Assembly: GCA_963931435.1 (NCBI GenBank)
Contig: OZ007012.1
Coordinates: forward strand, 1,116,001 to 1,180,000
Direction of reading: 5' to 3'
Length of the DNA stretch: 64,000 nucleotides
From: Coprousia sp963931435
Lineage (GTDB): Bacteria > Actinomycetota > Coriobacteriia > Coriobacteriales > Coriobacteriaceae
The position numbers were made by a program, and so were the translations under genes. Positions 19,683-27,030 of the stretch are shown here, in pieces. The notes under the pieces are model-generated. The model worked only from the letters and a program-made list of their open reading frames with translations, had not been told where the DNA came from and ran no database searches. Numbering within the stretch: position 1 is the first letter of the stretch; each line of letters begins with the position of its first letter.

Positions 19683-20303
19683 CTAGCGTCGCGTGTCCTG
19701 GTCGTATCCCAAAAACTTCAGGTAACCCATCAGATTGGCCTTGGTGGCGAAGGCGGTCACCGCGTTGCGGACCAGAAGCGACTCGCGCGTGATGAGGCTC
19801 GCTGTGTCATCTGAGGGCACCGGGTCGGTCGAGAACGCCGTCCTGAGCGCTCCTTCGAGCTCGACCGCCACGTAATCATAGGCGCGCGGCACGCGGTAGG
19901 TGACCATCTGGATGCGGAACAGGCGGGCCACCGCGTCGATGGAGAGCACCTGCTTGAAGATGCAGATCACCAACAGGCGCGCGATCTGCTCGCGGTTGTA
20001 GAGGCGCTTGGCCGGGGGATCGAGCAGGCCCGCCTTGACGTAGTTGTTGACCATCGAGGGCGTGAGCCAGGGACCCTCCACGCAGAAGGCGAGGGGCTCG
20101 AGCTCCCCTTCGATATACGTGAGCACCTGCTCGCGGTACAGCTCGACCTGCGGAAGCTCGTCATAGCGGGGCATGTGGAACGAGGTGGCCGACTGCGCCT
20201 CCTGCGAGGCCACGTAGGCATCGGGCAGGATAGTGGGACGGACGTCGTCGAGCGTGATGGCCTCGGCGTCGTCGGACATCGGGATGACGTGGGGAGCGGA
20301 CAT
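19683..20303 (-). CDS. DUF1836 (MerR-like HTH) protein
   Basis: A 206-residue protein matching the DUF1836 pattern: MPRYDELPQVELYREQVLTYIE, then WLTPSMVNNYVKAGLLDPP and YNREQIARLLVICIFKQVLSI, which together form a MerR-like helix-turn-helix. The ATG at 20303 has AGGAAGG upstream. It is divergent from degV, and the shared 111-base gap holds repeated GTATAC boxes. It is probably a transcription factor, with target unknown; auto-regulation is a guess. Confidence 0.82.
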   Translation of the reverse strand: MSAPHVIPMSDDAEAITLDDVRPTILPDAYVASQEAQSATSFHMPRYDELPQVELYREQVLTYIEGELEPLAFCVEGPWLTPSMVNNYVKAGLLDPPAKRLYNREQIARLLVICIFKQVLSIDAVARLFRIQMVTYRVPRAYDYVAVELEGALRTAFSTDPVPSDDTASLITRESLLVRNAVTAFATKANLMGYLKFLGYDQDTRR

Positions 20304-20340
20304 GCGTGCCTTCCTGGCTCAAACGAATATCGAATACACG

Positions 20341-20369
20341 TTCATCTAGTTCTGTATACTAGGTATACT
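20341..20369 (+). promoter_or_regulatory. degV promoter with tandem GTATACTAG-like boxes
   Basis: TTCATC at 20341-20346 and TATACT at 20364-20369 are 17 bases apart, 45 bases before the degV ATG. The -10 lies in the second of two direct repeats (GTATACTAG at 20354, GTATACTA at 20363). The divergent DUF1836 promoter must use the same interval. Confidence 0.5.
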
Positions 20370-20414
20370 ATCACCAGAAAACGTGTTCGTACCCAACGAT
20401 ATAAGGGGGCCGTC

Positions 20415-21272
20415 ATGTCGTGGGCCATCATAGCCGATTCCAGCTGCAACCTTCGCGGTTGGAAACCCCAGGCACCTGAGACGATCTACGCGTTCGCGCC
20501 GTTGAAGATCAACGTGAGCGGTATGGAGTACGTCGATGACGAGGAACTCGATGTCGCCGAACTCAACCGCAGGGTCGCCGCCGAGGAGAGCGCCTCATCG
20601 AGCGCCTGTCCGAGCGCAGGGGAGTGGGCGGAGCTCTTCAGGATGGCCGACAACGTGATCGCCATCACGATTTCCGCCAACCTCTCGGGTAGCTATGAAT
20701 CCGCCCTCATGGCACGCGACATGCTTACGGAGGAGGGTCGAACCAACATCCATGTCGTCAACTCGAGGGCCACAGGCGGCAAGATGGAGATGATGGTCGC
20801 CCTATTAGATAGGTACCTAACTGATAACGAGCCCAGCTTCGAGGAAGCCTGCCGCTATGTCGATGCGATCGAGGCTTCCTCGAACGTGCTGTTCTCGCTG
20901 AGCCGGTATGAGAACCTCACCAAGTCGGGTCGCATGCCCAAGATGGCGGGGATCCTTGCCAACAAGCTCAGCATCCGCGTCCTGGGTACGGCGAGCAGCG
21001 AGGGAACGATCAAGATCGTGGCGCCGACGCGCAGCCAGAAGAAGATGGTTCAGAAGGTCTTGGGCTCCATGGAGTCCGACGGGTTCACAGGTGGGCTCGT
21101 GTGCATCGACCATGTGGACAACGAGACGGCCGCCCGCGAGCTCGGTGACGCGATCGTGTCGCGGTGGCCTTCGTCTGAGATCATGATCATGCCCTGTGGC
21201 GGGCTCTGCTCGTATTACGCCGAGGAAAGCGGCCTCATCATCGGGTATGGCTGGGGACCTGCCGCGCACTAG
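20415..21272 (+). CDS. DegV family fatty-acid-binding protein
   Basis: A 285-residue DegV-fold protein: N-terminal IIADSSCNL, a central segment with ITISANLSGSYESA that binds the lipid carboxylate in the family, and a C-terminal lobe starting near LGTASSEGTIK. DegV/FakB proteins present fatty acids to FakA kinase for acyl-phosphate formation, which would feed PlsX/PlsY; no fakA gene is in the window, so a FakB role is inferred. The ATG at 20415 follows ATAAGGGGG. Confidence 0.85.
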   Translation: MSWAIIADSSCNLRGWKPQAPETIYAFAPLKINVSGMEYVDDEELDVAELNRRVAAEESASSSACPSAGEWAELFRMADNVIAITISANLSGSYESALMARDMLTEEGRTNIHVVNSRATGGKMEMMVALLDRYLTDNEPSFEEACRYVDAIEASSNVLFSLSRYENLTKSGRMPKMAGILANKLSIRVLGTASSEGTIKIVAPTRSQKKMVQKVLGSMESDGFTGGLVCIDHVDNETAARELGDAIVSRWPSSEIMIMPCGGLCSYYAEESGLIIGYGWGPAAH

Positions 21273-21321
21273 CTTATCGGATTCCACGCGCGACCCCGAA
21301 AGACGAAACGGGTAGAGCAGG

Positions 21322-21361
21322 GCCCCGGAGATGATGCAGACATCTCCGGGGCACCTTGTTT
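21322..21361 (+). terminator. Stem-loop terminator after degV
   Basis: A perfect 12-bp inverted repeat (left arm 21322-21333, right arm 21341-21352, 7-base loop) is followed by ACCTTGTTT. The stem is very strong and the U-tract weak. It lies 50 bases after the degV stop and faces the convergent trxB gene, so it may serve both strands. Confidence 0.7.
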
Positions 21362-21444
21362 CGCCTCTGTTTGGGAGCAACGCGGCATTCGTGCTCTTCC
21401 GCTATCAACCTTACATAAGATATATTATCGAGAATTAGCTTGAA

Positions 21445-22380
21445 TCAATGCTCGAGAATGAACTGATACGCTGACGTCGCGGCGATCGCGCCGTCGGACG
21501 CGGCGGTGATCACCTGGCGCAGAGACTTGGAGCGGACATCGCCAGCCGCGAACAAGCCGGGCGTCATGGTCGCCATGTTCTCATCGGTCAGGATGCCGCC
21601 GTCGCGGCCCGTCTCGACCATGCCTGCGACGAGATCCGTGACCGGGCGGGTCCCCGCGAAGACGAAGATGCCGAACGAACCGGCGTCAAGCTCCTCGGTA
21701 TAGGTCTCACCGGTATCGTTGTGACGGAAGGTGATCTGCGTCGGCATGGCCTCGCCGGCGAGCTCCACGATGGACTCCTGGAACCTGACGGAGACGTTGC
21801 CCTGCGCGAGCAGTCGATCGACCACGCCCTTCGGCGCGCGGAACACGCCCCGGCGCACCACCATGATGACCTCGCGGACGAAACGCGAGAGATACAGCGC
21901 CTCCTCGCACGCGGCGTTGCCGCCGCCGATGACGTATACGCGCTTGCCCCGGTAGAACATGCCGTCGCAGGTGGCGCAATACGAGACCCCGCGCCCCCGG
22001 TATACGTCCTCGCCGACAAAGCCCGCCTGGTTGGGCTGTGCTCCCGTCGCCACGATGAGCGCGGCGCTCTCATAGGTCGCGCCATCGCACACAACGATGA
22101 ATCGGCCGCCCTCTTTTCGGAGCGCGGTGACCATGGTGTAGATCGTCTTGGCGCCGAGGCCCGCTGCATGCTTCTCGAAAAGATCGCCCAACTCGGTACC
22201 GGTGATGTGCGGTATGCCCGGATAGTTCTCGACTTCATCGGTCGTCGCGATCTGACCGCCGGGCATGCCCTGCTCGATCACCGCGACATCAAGACTCGCG
22301 CGCGCCGCATAGACCGCCGCCGCATATCCCGCGGGGCCACCGCCGATGATGATGAGATCGAACCTGCTTTTCTCCTCCAT
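21445..22380 (-). CDS. trxB: Thioredoxin reductase (NADPH)
   Basis: A 311-residue FAD/NADPH enzyme that reduces thioredoxin. It has FAD motif GGGPAGYAAA (13-22), the redox pair CATC (C135, C138), the NADPH motif GGGNAACEEA (152-161) and the C-terminal FAD motif GLFAAGDVR. The usual HRRxxxR phosphate-binding segment reads VRRGVFR, so NADPH preference may be altered. It lies downstream of, and likely separate from, the purine permease gene, whose terminator sits between them. Confidence 0.93.
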   Translation of the reverse strand: MEEKSRFDLIIIGGGPAGYAAAVYAARASLDVAVIEQGMPGGQIATTDEVENYPGIPHITGTELGDLFEKHAAGLGAKTIYTMVTALRKEGGRFIVVCDGATYESAALIVATGAQPNQAGFVGEDVYRGRGVSYCATCDGMFYRGKRVYVIGGGNAACEEALYLSRFVREVIMVVRRGVFRAPKGVVDRLLAQGNVSVRFQESIVELAGEAMPTQITFRHNDTGETYTEELDAGSFGIFVFAGTRPVTDLVAGMVETGRDGGILTDENMATMTPGLFAAGDVRSKSLRQVITAASDGAIAATSAYQFILEH

Positions 22381-22451
22381 GATGCTCCGCCTTTCTTGCG
22401 GTCGCTGCGTTCGGTCCGCTCCAGTATACCCAAGCAGATTCCGTTAGGTAC

Positions 22452-22487
22452 CTATATAAAGACCCGCCCCTGCTTGAGAGGCGGGTC
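22452..22487 (-). terminator. Terminator of the purine permease gene
   Basis: Read on the minus strand, GACCCGCC and GGCGGGTC pair over 8 bp around an 11-base loop and are followed by TTTATATA. It lies 30 bases after the permease stop. Confidence 0.85.
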
Positions 22488-22516
22488 CGAAAGCCAGATC
22501 GATCGAGAGCAGAACG

Positions 22517-23854
22517 CTACAGGACCGACATGATGAAGTACACCAGGAACGCCAGCGCGGCGACCCACATGAGCGGACGGATCTTCTTGACGTTGCCCGT
22601 GCAGACGGCGACGACCACGTAGGTGATGAAGCCCAGGCCGATGCCATTGGAGATAGAGTACGTGAACGGGATGCCGGCGATGATCATGAACGTCGGGAAG
22701 GAATCGAGCACGTCCGACCAATCGATGTCCACGACGTCGCTCATCATGAGGAAGCCGACGAACACCAGGGCGCCGCAGGTGGCAGCCGAGGGAATGCAGC
22801 TGATGAGCGGCGACAGGAAGGCAGCGAGCAGGAACAGCACGCCCGCCACGATCGAGGTGAGACCGGAGCGCCCGCCATCGGCGGCGCCGGACGAGGACTC
22901 CACGAAGGTGGTGACGGAAGAGGCGCCGAAGAAGCCACCCACGGCAGCCGCGATGGAGTCGACGATGAGGATCGGCTTGATATCCTCGACGCGGCCGTCG
23001 TCGGTGAGGAAGTCGCCCTGCTTGGCCACGGCCATGGCGGTGCCCATGGTGTCGAAGAAGTCGCTCATCATGAGCGAGAACGCGAAGAGCAGGAGCGCCG
23101 GAGTGGTCAGGGCCTGGACGATGCCCATGACGCCGTCCGGGGTGATGGGCTGAAACGGCGCGGCGAACGTGGTGAAGTCGAGCGGCGCCACGAACGCGGT
23201 GGGCAGCGGGGTCACGCCGAGCGGGATGCCGATGAGGGCGGAGATGACGATGCCCCACAGCAGGGCGCCCTTGACCTTCATCGCGTACAGGATGACGGTG
23301 AGGATGATCGAGAGCACGCCCACGACGAACGCGAAGTTGTAGCCGCCGTCGACGGCGATGGTGCCGAGGGCGACCATCGTGCTGTCGTTCGCCACGATGA
23401 CGCCTCCATCCTTGAGGCCGATCATCGCGATGAACAGGCCGAGGCCGATGGAGATGCCGTGGCGCAGCGACACCGGGATGGCGTCCATGATCGCCTCGCG
23501 CAGGCCGCAGAGCACCAGCAAAAGGATCGCGATGCCCTCGATGAAGATGACGGCCATGGCGGTCTGCCAGCTGTAGCCCATGCTGCCGCACAGCGTGAAG
23601 GCGACGATGGAGTTGATGCCCATGCCCGAGGCGCAGGCAAGCGGGCGGTTGGAGAAGACGCCCATGGCGATGGTCATGATGGCGGCGCCCAGGCAGGTGG
23701 CCGTCACGGCCGCCGGCATCGGGATGCCCGCCGCGCTCAGGATGCTCGGGTTCACGACGATGATGTACGCCATGGCCAGGAAGGTCGTGAAACCGGCGCG
23801 CACCTCCGTCGCAGAGTTCGAGCCGCGCTCGGATAGCTTGAAGAACGTGTCCAT
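22517..23854 (-). CDS. NCS2 family purine permease (AzgA-like)
   Basis: A 445-residue polytopic transporter of the nucleobase-cation symporter 2 family, AzgA branch. It begins MDTFFKLSERGSNSATEVRAG, with TFLAMAYIIVVNPSIL in helix 1 and the substrate-site region containing ACASGMGINSIVAF and later GASSVTTFVESSSGAADGG, all typical of hypoxanthine/guanine/adenine permeases. About 12-14 hydrophobic segments are visible. Together with apt it suggests purine salvage. No purine riboswitch is visible in the short 5' region. Confidence 0.9.
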   Translation of the reverse strand: MDTFFKLSERGSNSATEVRAGFTTFLAMAYIIVVNPSILSAAGIPMPAAVTATCLGAAIMTIAMGVFSNRPLACASGMGINSIVAFTLCGSMGYSWQTAMAVIFIEGIAILLLVLCGLREAIMDAIPVSLRHGISIGLGLFIAMIGLKDGGVIVANDSTMVALGTIAVDGGYNFAFVVGVLSIILTVILYAMKVKGALLWGIVISALIGIPLGVTPLPTAFVAPLDFTTFAAPFQPITPDGVMGIVQALTTPALLLFAFSLMMSDFFDTMGTAMAVAKQGDFLTDDGRVEDIKPILIVDSIAAAVGGFFGASSVTTFVESSSGAADGGRSGLTSIVAGVLFLLAAFLSPLISCIPSAATCGALVFVGFLMMSDVVDIDWSDVLDSFPTFMIIAGIPFTYSISNGIGLGFITYVVVAVCTGNVKKIRPLMWVAALAFLVYFIMSVL

Positions 23855-23901
23855 CTACTCCCCTTTTCCGTTGATGTTGTTCTTCCTATATGCTCGGATG
23901 C

Positions 23902-24351
23902 CTAGCAGGCACCGCTTGAGCCGAACCCTCCGCTTCCGCGATCGGTCTCATCGAGCTCATCCACCTCGACGAGCTCCACCACGGGGACCTCCTGGATCAC
24001 GAGCTGGGCGATGCGCTCGCCGCGCTCGATGTGGATGGTTTCGCGGGGGTCGAGGTTGATGGCGATGATCTTGAGCTCGCCGCGGTAATGGGCGTCGATG
24101 AGGCCCGGGGTATTGAGGATCGTGAGCCCTCGCTTGAGCGCCATGCCGCTGCGGGGCTGCACGAACCCGGCGAAACCGTCGGGCAGGGCGATGGCGAGGC
24201 CCGTAGGGATGAGCGCGCGCTCGCCGGGCTCGATGGCGACATCGGCGTTGGCGCGCAGATCGAGCCCAGCGTCGCCACTGTAGGCGTACGAAGGGAGCTC
24301 GACGGAAGGGTCGAGACGCTTGATGGAGACGGATACGCGCTGCACGGGCAT
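23902..24351 (-). CDS. dut: Deoxyuridine 5'-triphosphate nucleotidohydrolase
   Basis: Hydrolyses dUTP to dUMP, limiting uracil in DNA. The 149-residue trimeric-type dUTPase shows all five motifs: DAGLDLRA, PRSGMALKRGL, NTPGLIDAHYRGEL, GERIAQLVI and the C-terminal DRGSGGFGSSG. The ATG at 24351 overlaps the nrdR stop (TGATG), which makes nrdR-dut a two-gene nucleotide-metabolism operon. Confidence 0.95.
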   Translation of the reverse strand: MPVQRVSVSIKRLDPSVELPSYAYSGDAGLDLRANADVAIEPGERALIPTGLAIALPDGFAGFVQPRSGMALKRGLTILNTPGLIDAHYRGELKIIAINLDPRETIHIERGERIAQLVIQEVPVVELVEVDELDETDRGSGGFGSSGAC

Positions 24352-24794
24352 CACCTTATCTTGTTGAGCTCTTCGACGAACTCATCGATATCCTTGAAAT
24401 CGCGGTACACCGAGGCGAACCGGATGTAGGCCACCTTATCGAGGCCCTCGAGGCGCTTGAGCACCATGTCGCCGATGTCGTGGGAGGAGACGGCGGTGAA
24501 GGGCTTGGATCGGATCTCCTGCTCGATGGCGTCGATGAGGGAGTTGAGCGTGGAGATGGCGATATCGCGTTTGGAGGTAGCGCGCATGAGGCCCACGAGG
24601 AGCTTGTTGCGGTCGAACGGCTGGCGCGAGCCATCGCTCTTTATGACCTCGATGGGATCCTCGCACCGCTCGAACGTGGTGAACCGGTAGCCGCAGGCGC
24701 GGCATTCGCGCCGCCGCTTGATGGCGTTCATCTTGTCTTGCATGCGGGAATCTATCACGCGCGTGTCATCGGCACCGCATTTGGGACAACGCAT
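24351..24794 (-). CDS. nrdR: Ribonucleotide reductase repressor NrdR
   Basis: A 147-residue zinc-ribbon and ATP-cone repressor that senses ATP/dATP and represses ribonucleotide reductase genes. Zinc ligands are C3, C6, C31 and C34; the ATP-cone begins at DPIEVIKSDGSRQPFDRNKL. The ATG at 24794 has GAGGAGG upstream; TTG at 24797 is less likely. No nrd structural genes are in the window and no clear pair of NrdR boxes is visible in its own leader. Confidence 0.95.
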   Translation of the reverse strand: MRCPKCGADDTRVIDSRMQDKMNAIKRRRECRACGYRFTTFERCEDPIEVIKSDGSRQPFDRNKLLVGLMRATSKRDIAISTLNSLIDAIEQEIRSKPFTAVSSHDIGDMVLKRLEGLDKVAYIRFASVYRDFKDIDEFVEELNKIR

Positions 24795-25040
24795 CAAGCC
24801 TCCTCAGGAATTGAAACCCGATTAGGATAGCACAAGTTGGGTGCAACGAGCCCGATGCATCTACATGTTGTAACCGAGTGGACCCAAGCACCTCGGAAGC
24901 GATGGGGACCCAAGGAGGAGCCCCGCGCTGCAACCGAGTTCCTATCGCATAAGCGGTCTCGCCCATATGGGCGGGACCACCTGAGCGCAGGACGCCTCCC
25001 GCATCCGATCAAAACCCGCTACGATGGGTGGAGATCCCAT
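24795..25040 (-). other. 246-bp noncoding interval upstream of nrdR, possibly structured
   Basis: There is no credible ORF. Read on the minus strand it holds: the lysM terminator hairpin; a strong hairpin (GGTC-CGCCC, ATAT loop, GGGCG-GACC) at about 24957-24979; internal imperfect repeats (ACTCGGTTGCA/ACTCGGTTACA and CTTGGGTCC twice, between 24850 and 24945); and an extended -10 element TGTGCTATCCT (24825-24835) just before nrdR. No known riboswitch consensus is met. It may encode a small RNA or be a relic. Confidence 0.35.
24825..24835 (-). promoter_or_regulatory. Extended -10 promoter of nrdR-dut
   Basis: Minus-strand TGTG-C-TATCCT fits the Gram-positive extended -10 pattern (TRTGn before the hexamer) and would start transcription about 25 bases before the nrdR ATG. 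No good -35 is seen, which is normal for extended -10 promoters. The same TGTGCTA core occurs before rpsO. Confidence 0.5.
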
Positions 25041-25042
25041 CT
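25024..25042 (-). terminator. Possible terminator of the LysM gene
   Basis: On the minus strand a 6-bp stem GATGGG/CCCATC with a 7-base loop overlaps the stop codon and is followed by GTAGCGGGTTTT. The late, short T-run makes it a weak call. Confidence 0.45.
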
Positions 25043-25493
25043 AGGCGCAGGGAACCTCCAGCTCCATCCCCGGTTGGAGCAGCGCGGTCTCAAGCTGGTT
25101 GCGATCGCGAATGGCGTCGGAGGTCTCCTGGGTGGAGAGGCCCTCGATGGGATGCTCCGTGGCGAGGCTCCACAGGGAATCACCCGCCTCCACGGTGACG
25201 GGCTCGAACGTCGCCGAGCCCACGGCCTCGGTCCGCGCCGAGGCGGCACCGGCAGAGGCCGCCCAGCCGGCGCCGAGAAGAGCCGCGAGCGTGAGGATGA
25301 AGATGCCGGCGAGCATGATGGCGCGTTGCACGGTGAGCGCACGCGGGGCGCTGAGGATGCGCGGCGCGACCTTGACTGAGGAGGCGCATCGCGTCGCGCG
25401 GCCCCCTTCGACGAGCGTGAACGAACGGGAGGGCTGATCGGCGGGAACGGCGATCGCGAGGTTGCCCTGGACCGGATAAGCTGCAGCTGACAT
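25041..25493 (-). CDS. LysM-domain membrane protein, candidate SOS cell-division inhibitor (YneA/DivS-like)
   Basis: A 150-residue protein with a cytosolic basic N terminus, one transmembrane helix (about 58-80) and a C-terminal LysM domain (VEAGDSLWSLA ... LETALLQPGMELEVP) predicted outside. It is divergent from lexA, with LexA boxes in the shared gap. The same arrangement holds for yneA of Bacillus and LysM proteins next to lexA in actinobacteria, which delay division during DNA damage. The division-inhibitor role is inferred from that synteny and domain layout. Confidence 0.78.
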   Translation of the reverse strand: MSAAAYPVQGNLAIAVPADQPSRSFTLVEGGRATRCASSVKVAPRILSAPRALTVQRAIMLAGIFILTLAALLGAGWAASAGAASARTEAVGSATFEPVTVEAGDSLWSLATEHPIEGLSTQETSDAIRDRNQLETALLQPGMELEVPCA

Positions 25494-25561
25494 GTTCTAT
25501 CCCCTTTCCGCTTGTTCGATACCGTATTTTTATCGGCTCGTGCGGACAAAAGACTGGCGTG

Positions 25562-25575
25562 GGAACGAGTGTTCG
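25562..25575. promoter_or_regulatory. LexA (SOS) box 1 of the lexA/lysM gap
   Basis: GGAAC-GAGT-GTTCG matches the Gram-positive LexA site CGAAC-N4-GTTCG in 9 of 10 fixed positions. It lies just downstream of the predicted -10 of the lysM gene. Confidence 0.75.
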
Positions 25576-25581
25576 TATAGT

Positions 25582-25609
25582 ATTATGTTCGAACAGTTGT
25601 TCTTGTCAA
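25582..25609 (-). promoter_or_regulatory. Promoter of the LysM gene, overlapped by an SOS box
   Basis: On the minus strand TTGACA (25604-25609) and CATAAT (25582-25587) are 16 bases apart, a near-consensus promoter firing toward the LysM gene. LexA box 2 fills the spacer and box 1 lies just downstream, so LexA should block it. Confidence 0.65.
25590..25603. promoter_or_regulatory. LexA (SOS) box 2
   Basis: CGAAC-AGTT-GTTCT, 9 of 10 fixed positions of CGAAC-N4-GTTCG. It lies in the spacer of the LysM promoter. Confidence 0.8.
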
Positions 25610-25617
25610 GAAGTTTC

Positions 25618-25631
25618 CGAACAAATGTTTG
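25618..25631. promoter_or_regulatory. LexA (SOS) box 3
   Basis: CGAAC-AAAT-GTTTG, 9 of 10 fixed positions. It ends 18 bases before the lexA ATG, well placed for lexA auto-repression. Confidence 0.8.
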
Positions 25632-25649
25632 CTCGGTAAGGAGGAGACG

Positions 25650-26291
25650 ATGGCACGAAAGATTACCAAGCGCCAGCGCCAGATCTACGACTTCATCCGT
25701 TCCTATCAGCAGGAGAAGGGCTATCCGCCCAGCGTACGCGAGATGGCGGCAGCCGTGGGGCTCTCCTCCCCCTCCACGGTGCACGCCCACCTCTCCGCCC
25801 TCGAGGAGCACGGCCTCATCAAGCGCGACTCCACCAAGCCGCGCGCCCTGGAGGTCTTCAACGAGGATGGCACCTCCGCCAAGCTGGCTGAGGTGAGCGA
25901 GGCCCCCGATCGCGGGACCATCTCCCTGCCGCTCGTCGGGCGCGTCGCCGCCGGCATGCCCATCCTCGCCGAGCAGAACGTGGAGGACACCTTCACCGTC
26001 CCCACCGAGATCGCGACCGACTCCAGCTCGTTCGTGCTGGAGGTGCATGGCGACTCGATGATCAACGCGGGGATCTTCAACGGCGACTACATCATCGTCC
26101 GCGAGCAGAAGAGCGCCATGAACGGCGAGATCGTGGTCGCCATGATCGATGGGGAGGCCACCGTCAAGACGTTCTACAAGGAGCAGGGTCGCGTCCGCCT
26201 CCAGCCGGAGAACGACGCCATGGAGCCTATCTACGCTCAGAACCCTGTCATCCTGGGCAAGGTCGTCGCCCTCATGAGGCGCTTCTCCTGA
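25650..26291 (+). CDS. lexA: SOS repressor LexA
   Basis: A 213-residue repressor and self-cleaving S24 peptidase. It has the winged-helix N-terminal domain (KRQRQIYDFI ... PPSVREMAAAVGLSSPSTVHAHL), the cleavage site A101-G102, catalytic Ser136 in GDSM and Lys173 in ATVKTF. The ATG at 25650 follows AAGGAGGAG. Three SOS boxes lie upstream, and recA at 34572 carries another, so both core SOS regulators are present with matching operators. Confidence 0.96.
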   Translation: MARKITKRQRQIYDFIRSYQQEKGYPPSVREMAAAVGLSSPSTVHAHLSALEEHGLIKRDSTKPRALEVFNEDGTSAKLAEVSEAPDRGTISLPLVGRVAAGMPILAEQNVEDTFTVPTEIATDSSSFVLEVHGDSMINAGIFNGDYIIVREQKSAMNGEIVVAMIDGEATVKTFYKEQGRVRLQPENDAMEPIYAQNPVILGKVVALMRRFS

Positions 26292-26292
26292 T

Positions 26293-27030
26293 ATGGCCGA
26301 TGAACTCGAGATGTCGCGGCGCCCGCGCATCGTCGCCTTGGACACGCTGAGGGGCGCCACCATCCTCTCCATGGTGGCGTTCCACACCTGCTACGATGCC
26401 GCCTATCTATACGGGTTCTCGTTGCCGTGGTTCACGGGCACGCTCTTCCAGGACATCTGGCGCGCGACCATCAGCTGGACGTTCCTCGTCCTCGCGGGAT
26501 GGATGACACAGTTCTCGCGCAGCAACCTGAGGCGCGGGGCGCTCTACGCCGTGGCGGCCCTTTCCGTATGGGCCGCCACGGCGCTCACGGGGGTCGATAC
26601 GCCGATCAGCTTCGGCATCATCTTCTGCATGGCGGCTTCGACGCTCCTGTACTCCCTCTTCGAGCACCGATTCAAGCGTCTCCGCCACCCGCTGGCGCTG
26701 GCCGGGGCCTGCATCATCCTCTTCGTGGCGACCTACCATCTGCCTCAAGCCCGATACGATATCGAGGGGCTCGCATGGCTTGGCCTGCCCTCTCCCGCGT
26801 TCTCATCGGGCGACTACTATCCCCTGCTCCCCTATGCGTTGCTCTACGCCTGCGGAGCGCTTCTCGCCAAGGCCTACCACGATCGTCACGGCATGGCCTA
26901 TCCCGCGTTCATGATGCGCGACTGGGCGCCGCCGCTCACCGCGCTCGGCAAAGCGAGCCTACCGGTCTACCTCGTCCACCAGCCCCTGCTCATCGCCCTG
27001 TTCGAGATCGTGACGCATTTCATCAGGTAG
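26293..27030 (+). CDS. DUF1624 / heparan-alpha-glucosaminide acetyltransferase-like membrane protein
   Basis: A 245-residue polytopic protein beginning RIVALDTLRGATILSMVAFHTCYD, the start of the HGSNAT/DUF1624 acyltransferase-like family, whose members are predicted to move acetyl groups across membranes. Seven or so hydrophobic helices are visible; the last ends PVYLVHQPLLIALFEIV. It starts 2 bases after lexA, so it may be co-transcribed with it. Its last 72 bases overlap the convergent hflX gene. Substrate unknown. Confidence 0.75.
   Translation: MADELEMSRRPRIVALDTLRGATILSMVAFHTCYDAAYLYGFSLPWFTGTLFQDIWRATISWTFLVLAGWMTQFSRSNLRRGALYAVAALSVWAATALTGVDTPISFGIIFCMAASTLLYSLFEHRFKRLRHPLALAGACIILFVATYHLPQARYDIEGLAWLGLPSPAFSSGDYYPLLPYALLYACGALLAKAYHDRHGMAYPAFMMRDWAPPLTALGKASLPVYLVHQPLLIALFEIVTHFIR

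Noticed and set aside
24957..24990. T-box-like text (minus-strand CAGGTGGTCCCGCC) before nrdR
   Set aside because: It differs from the GGTGGnACCGCG core at key bases, there is no specifier stem, and the downstream genes are not aminoacyl-tRNA or amino-acid genes.
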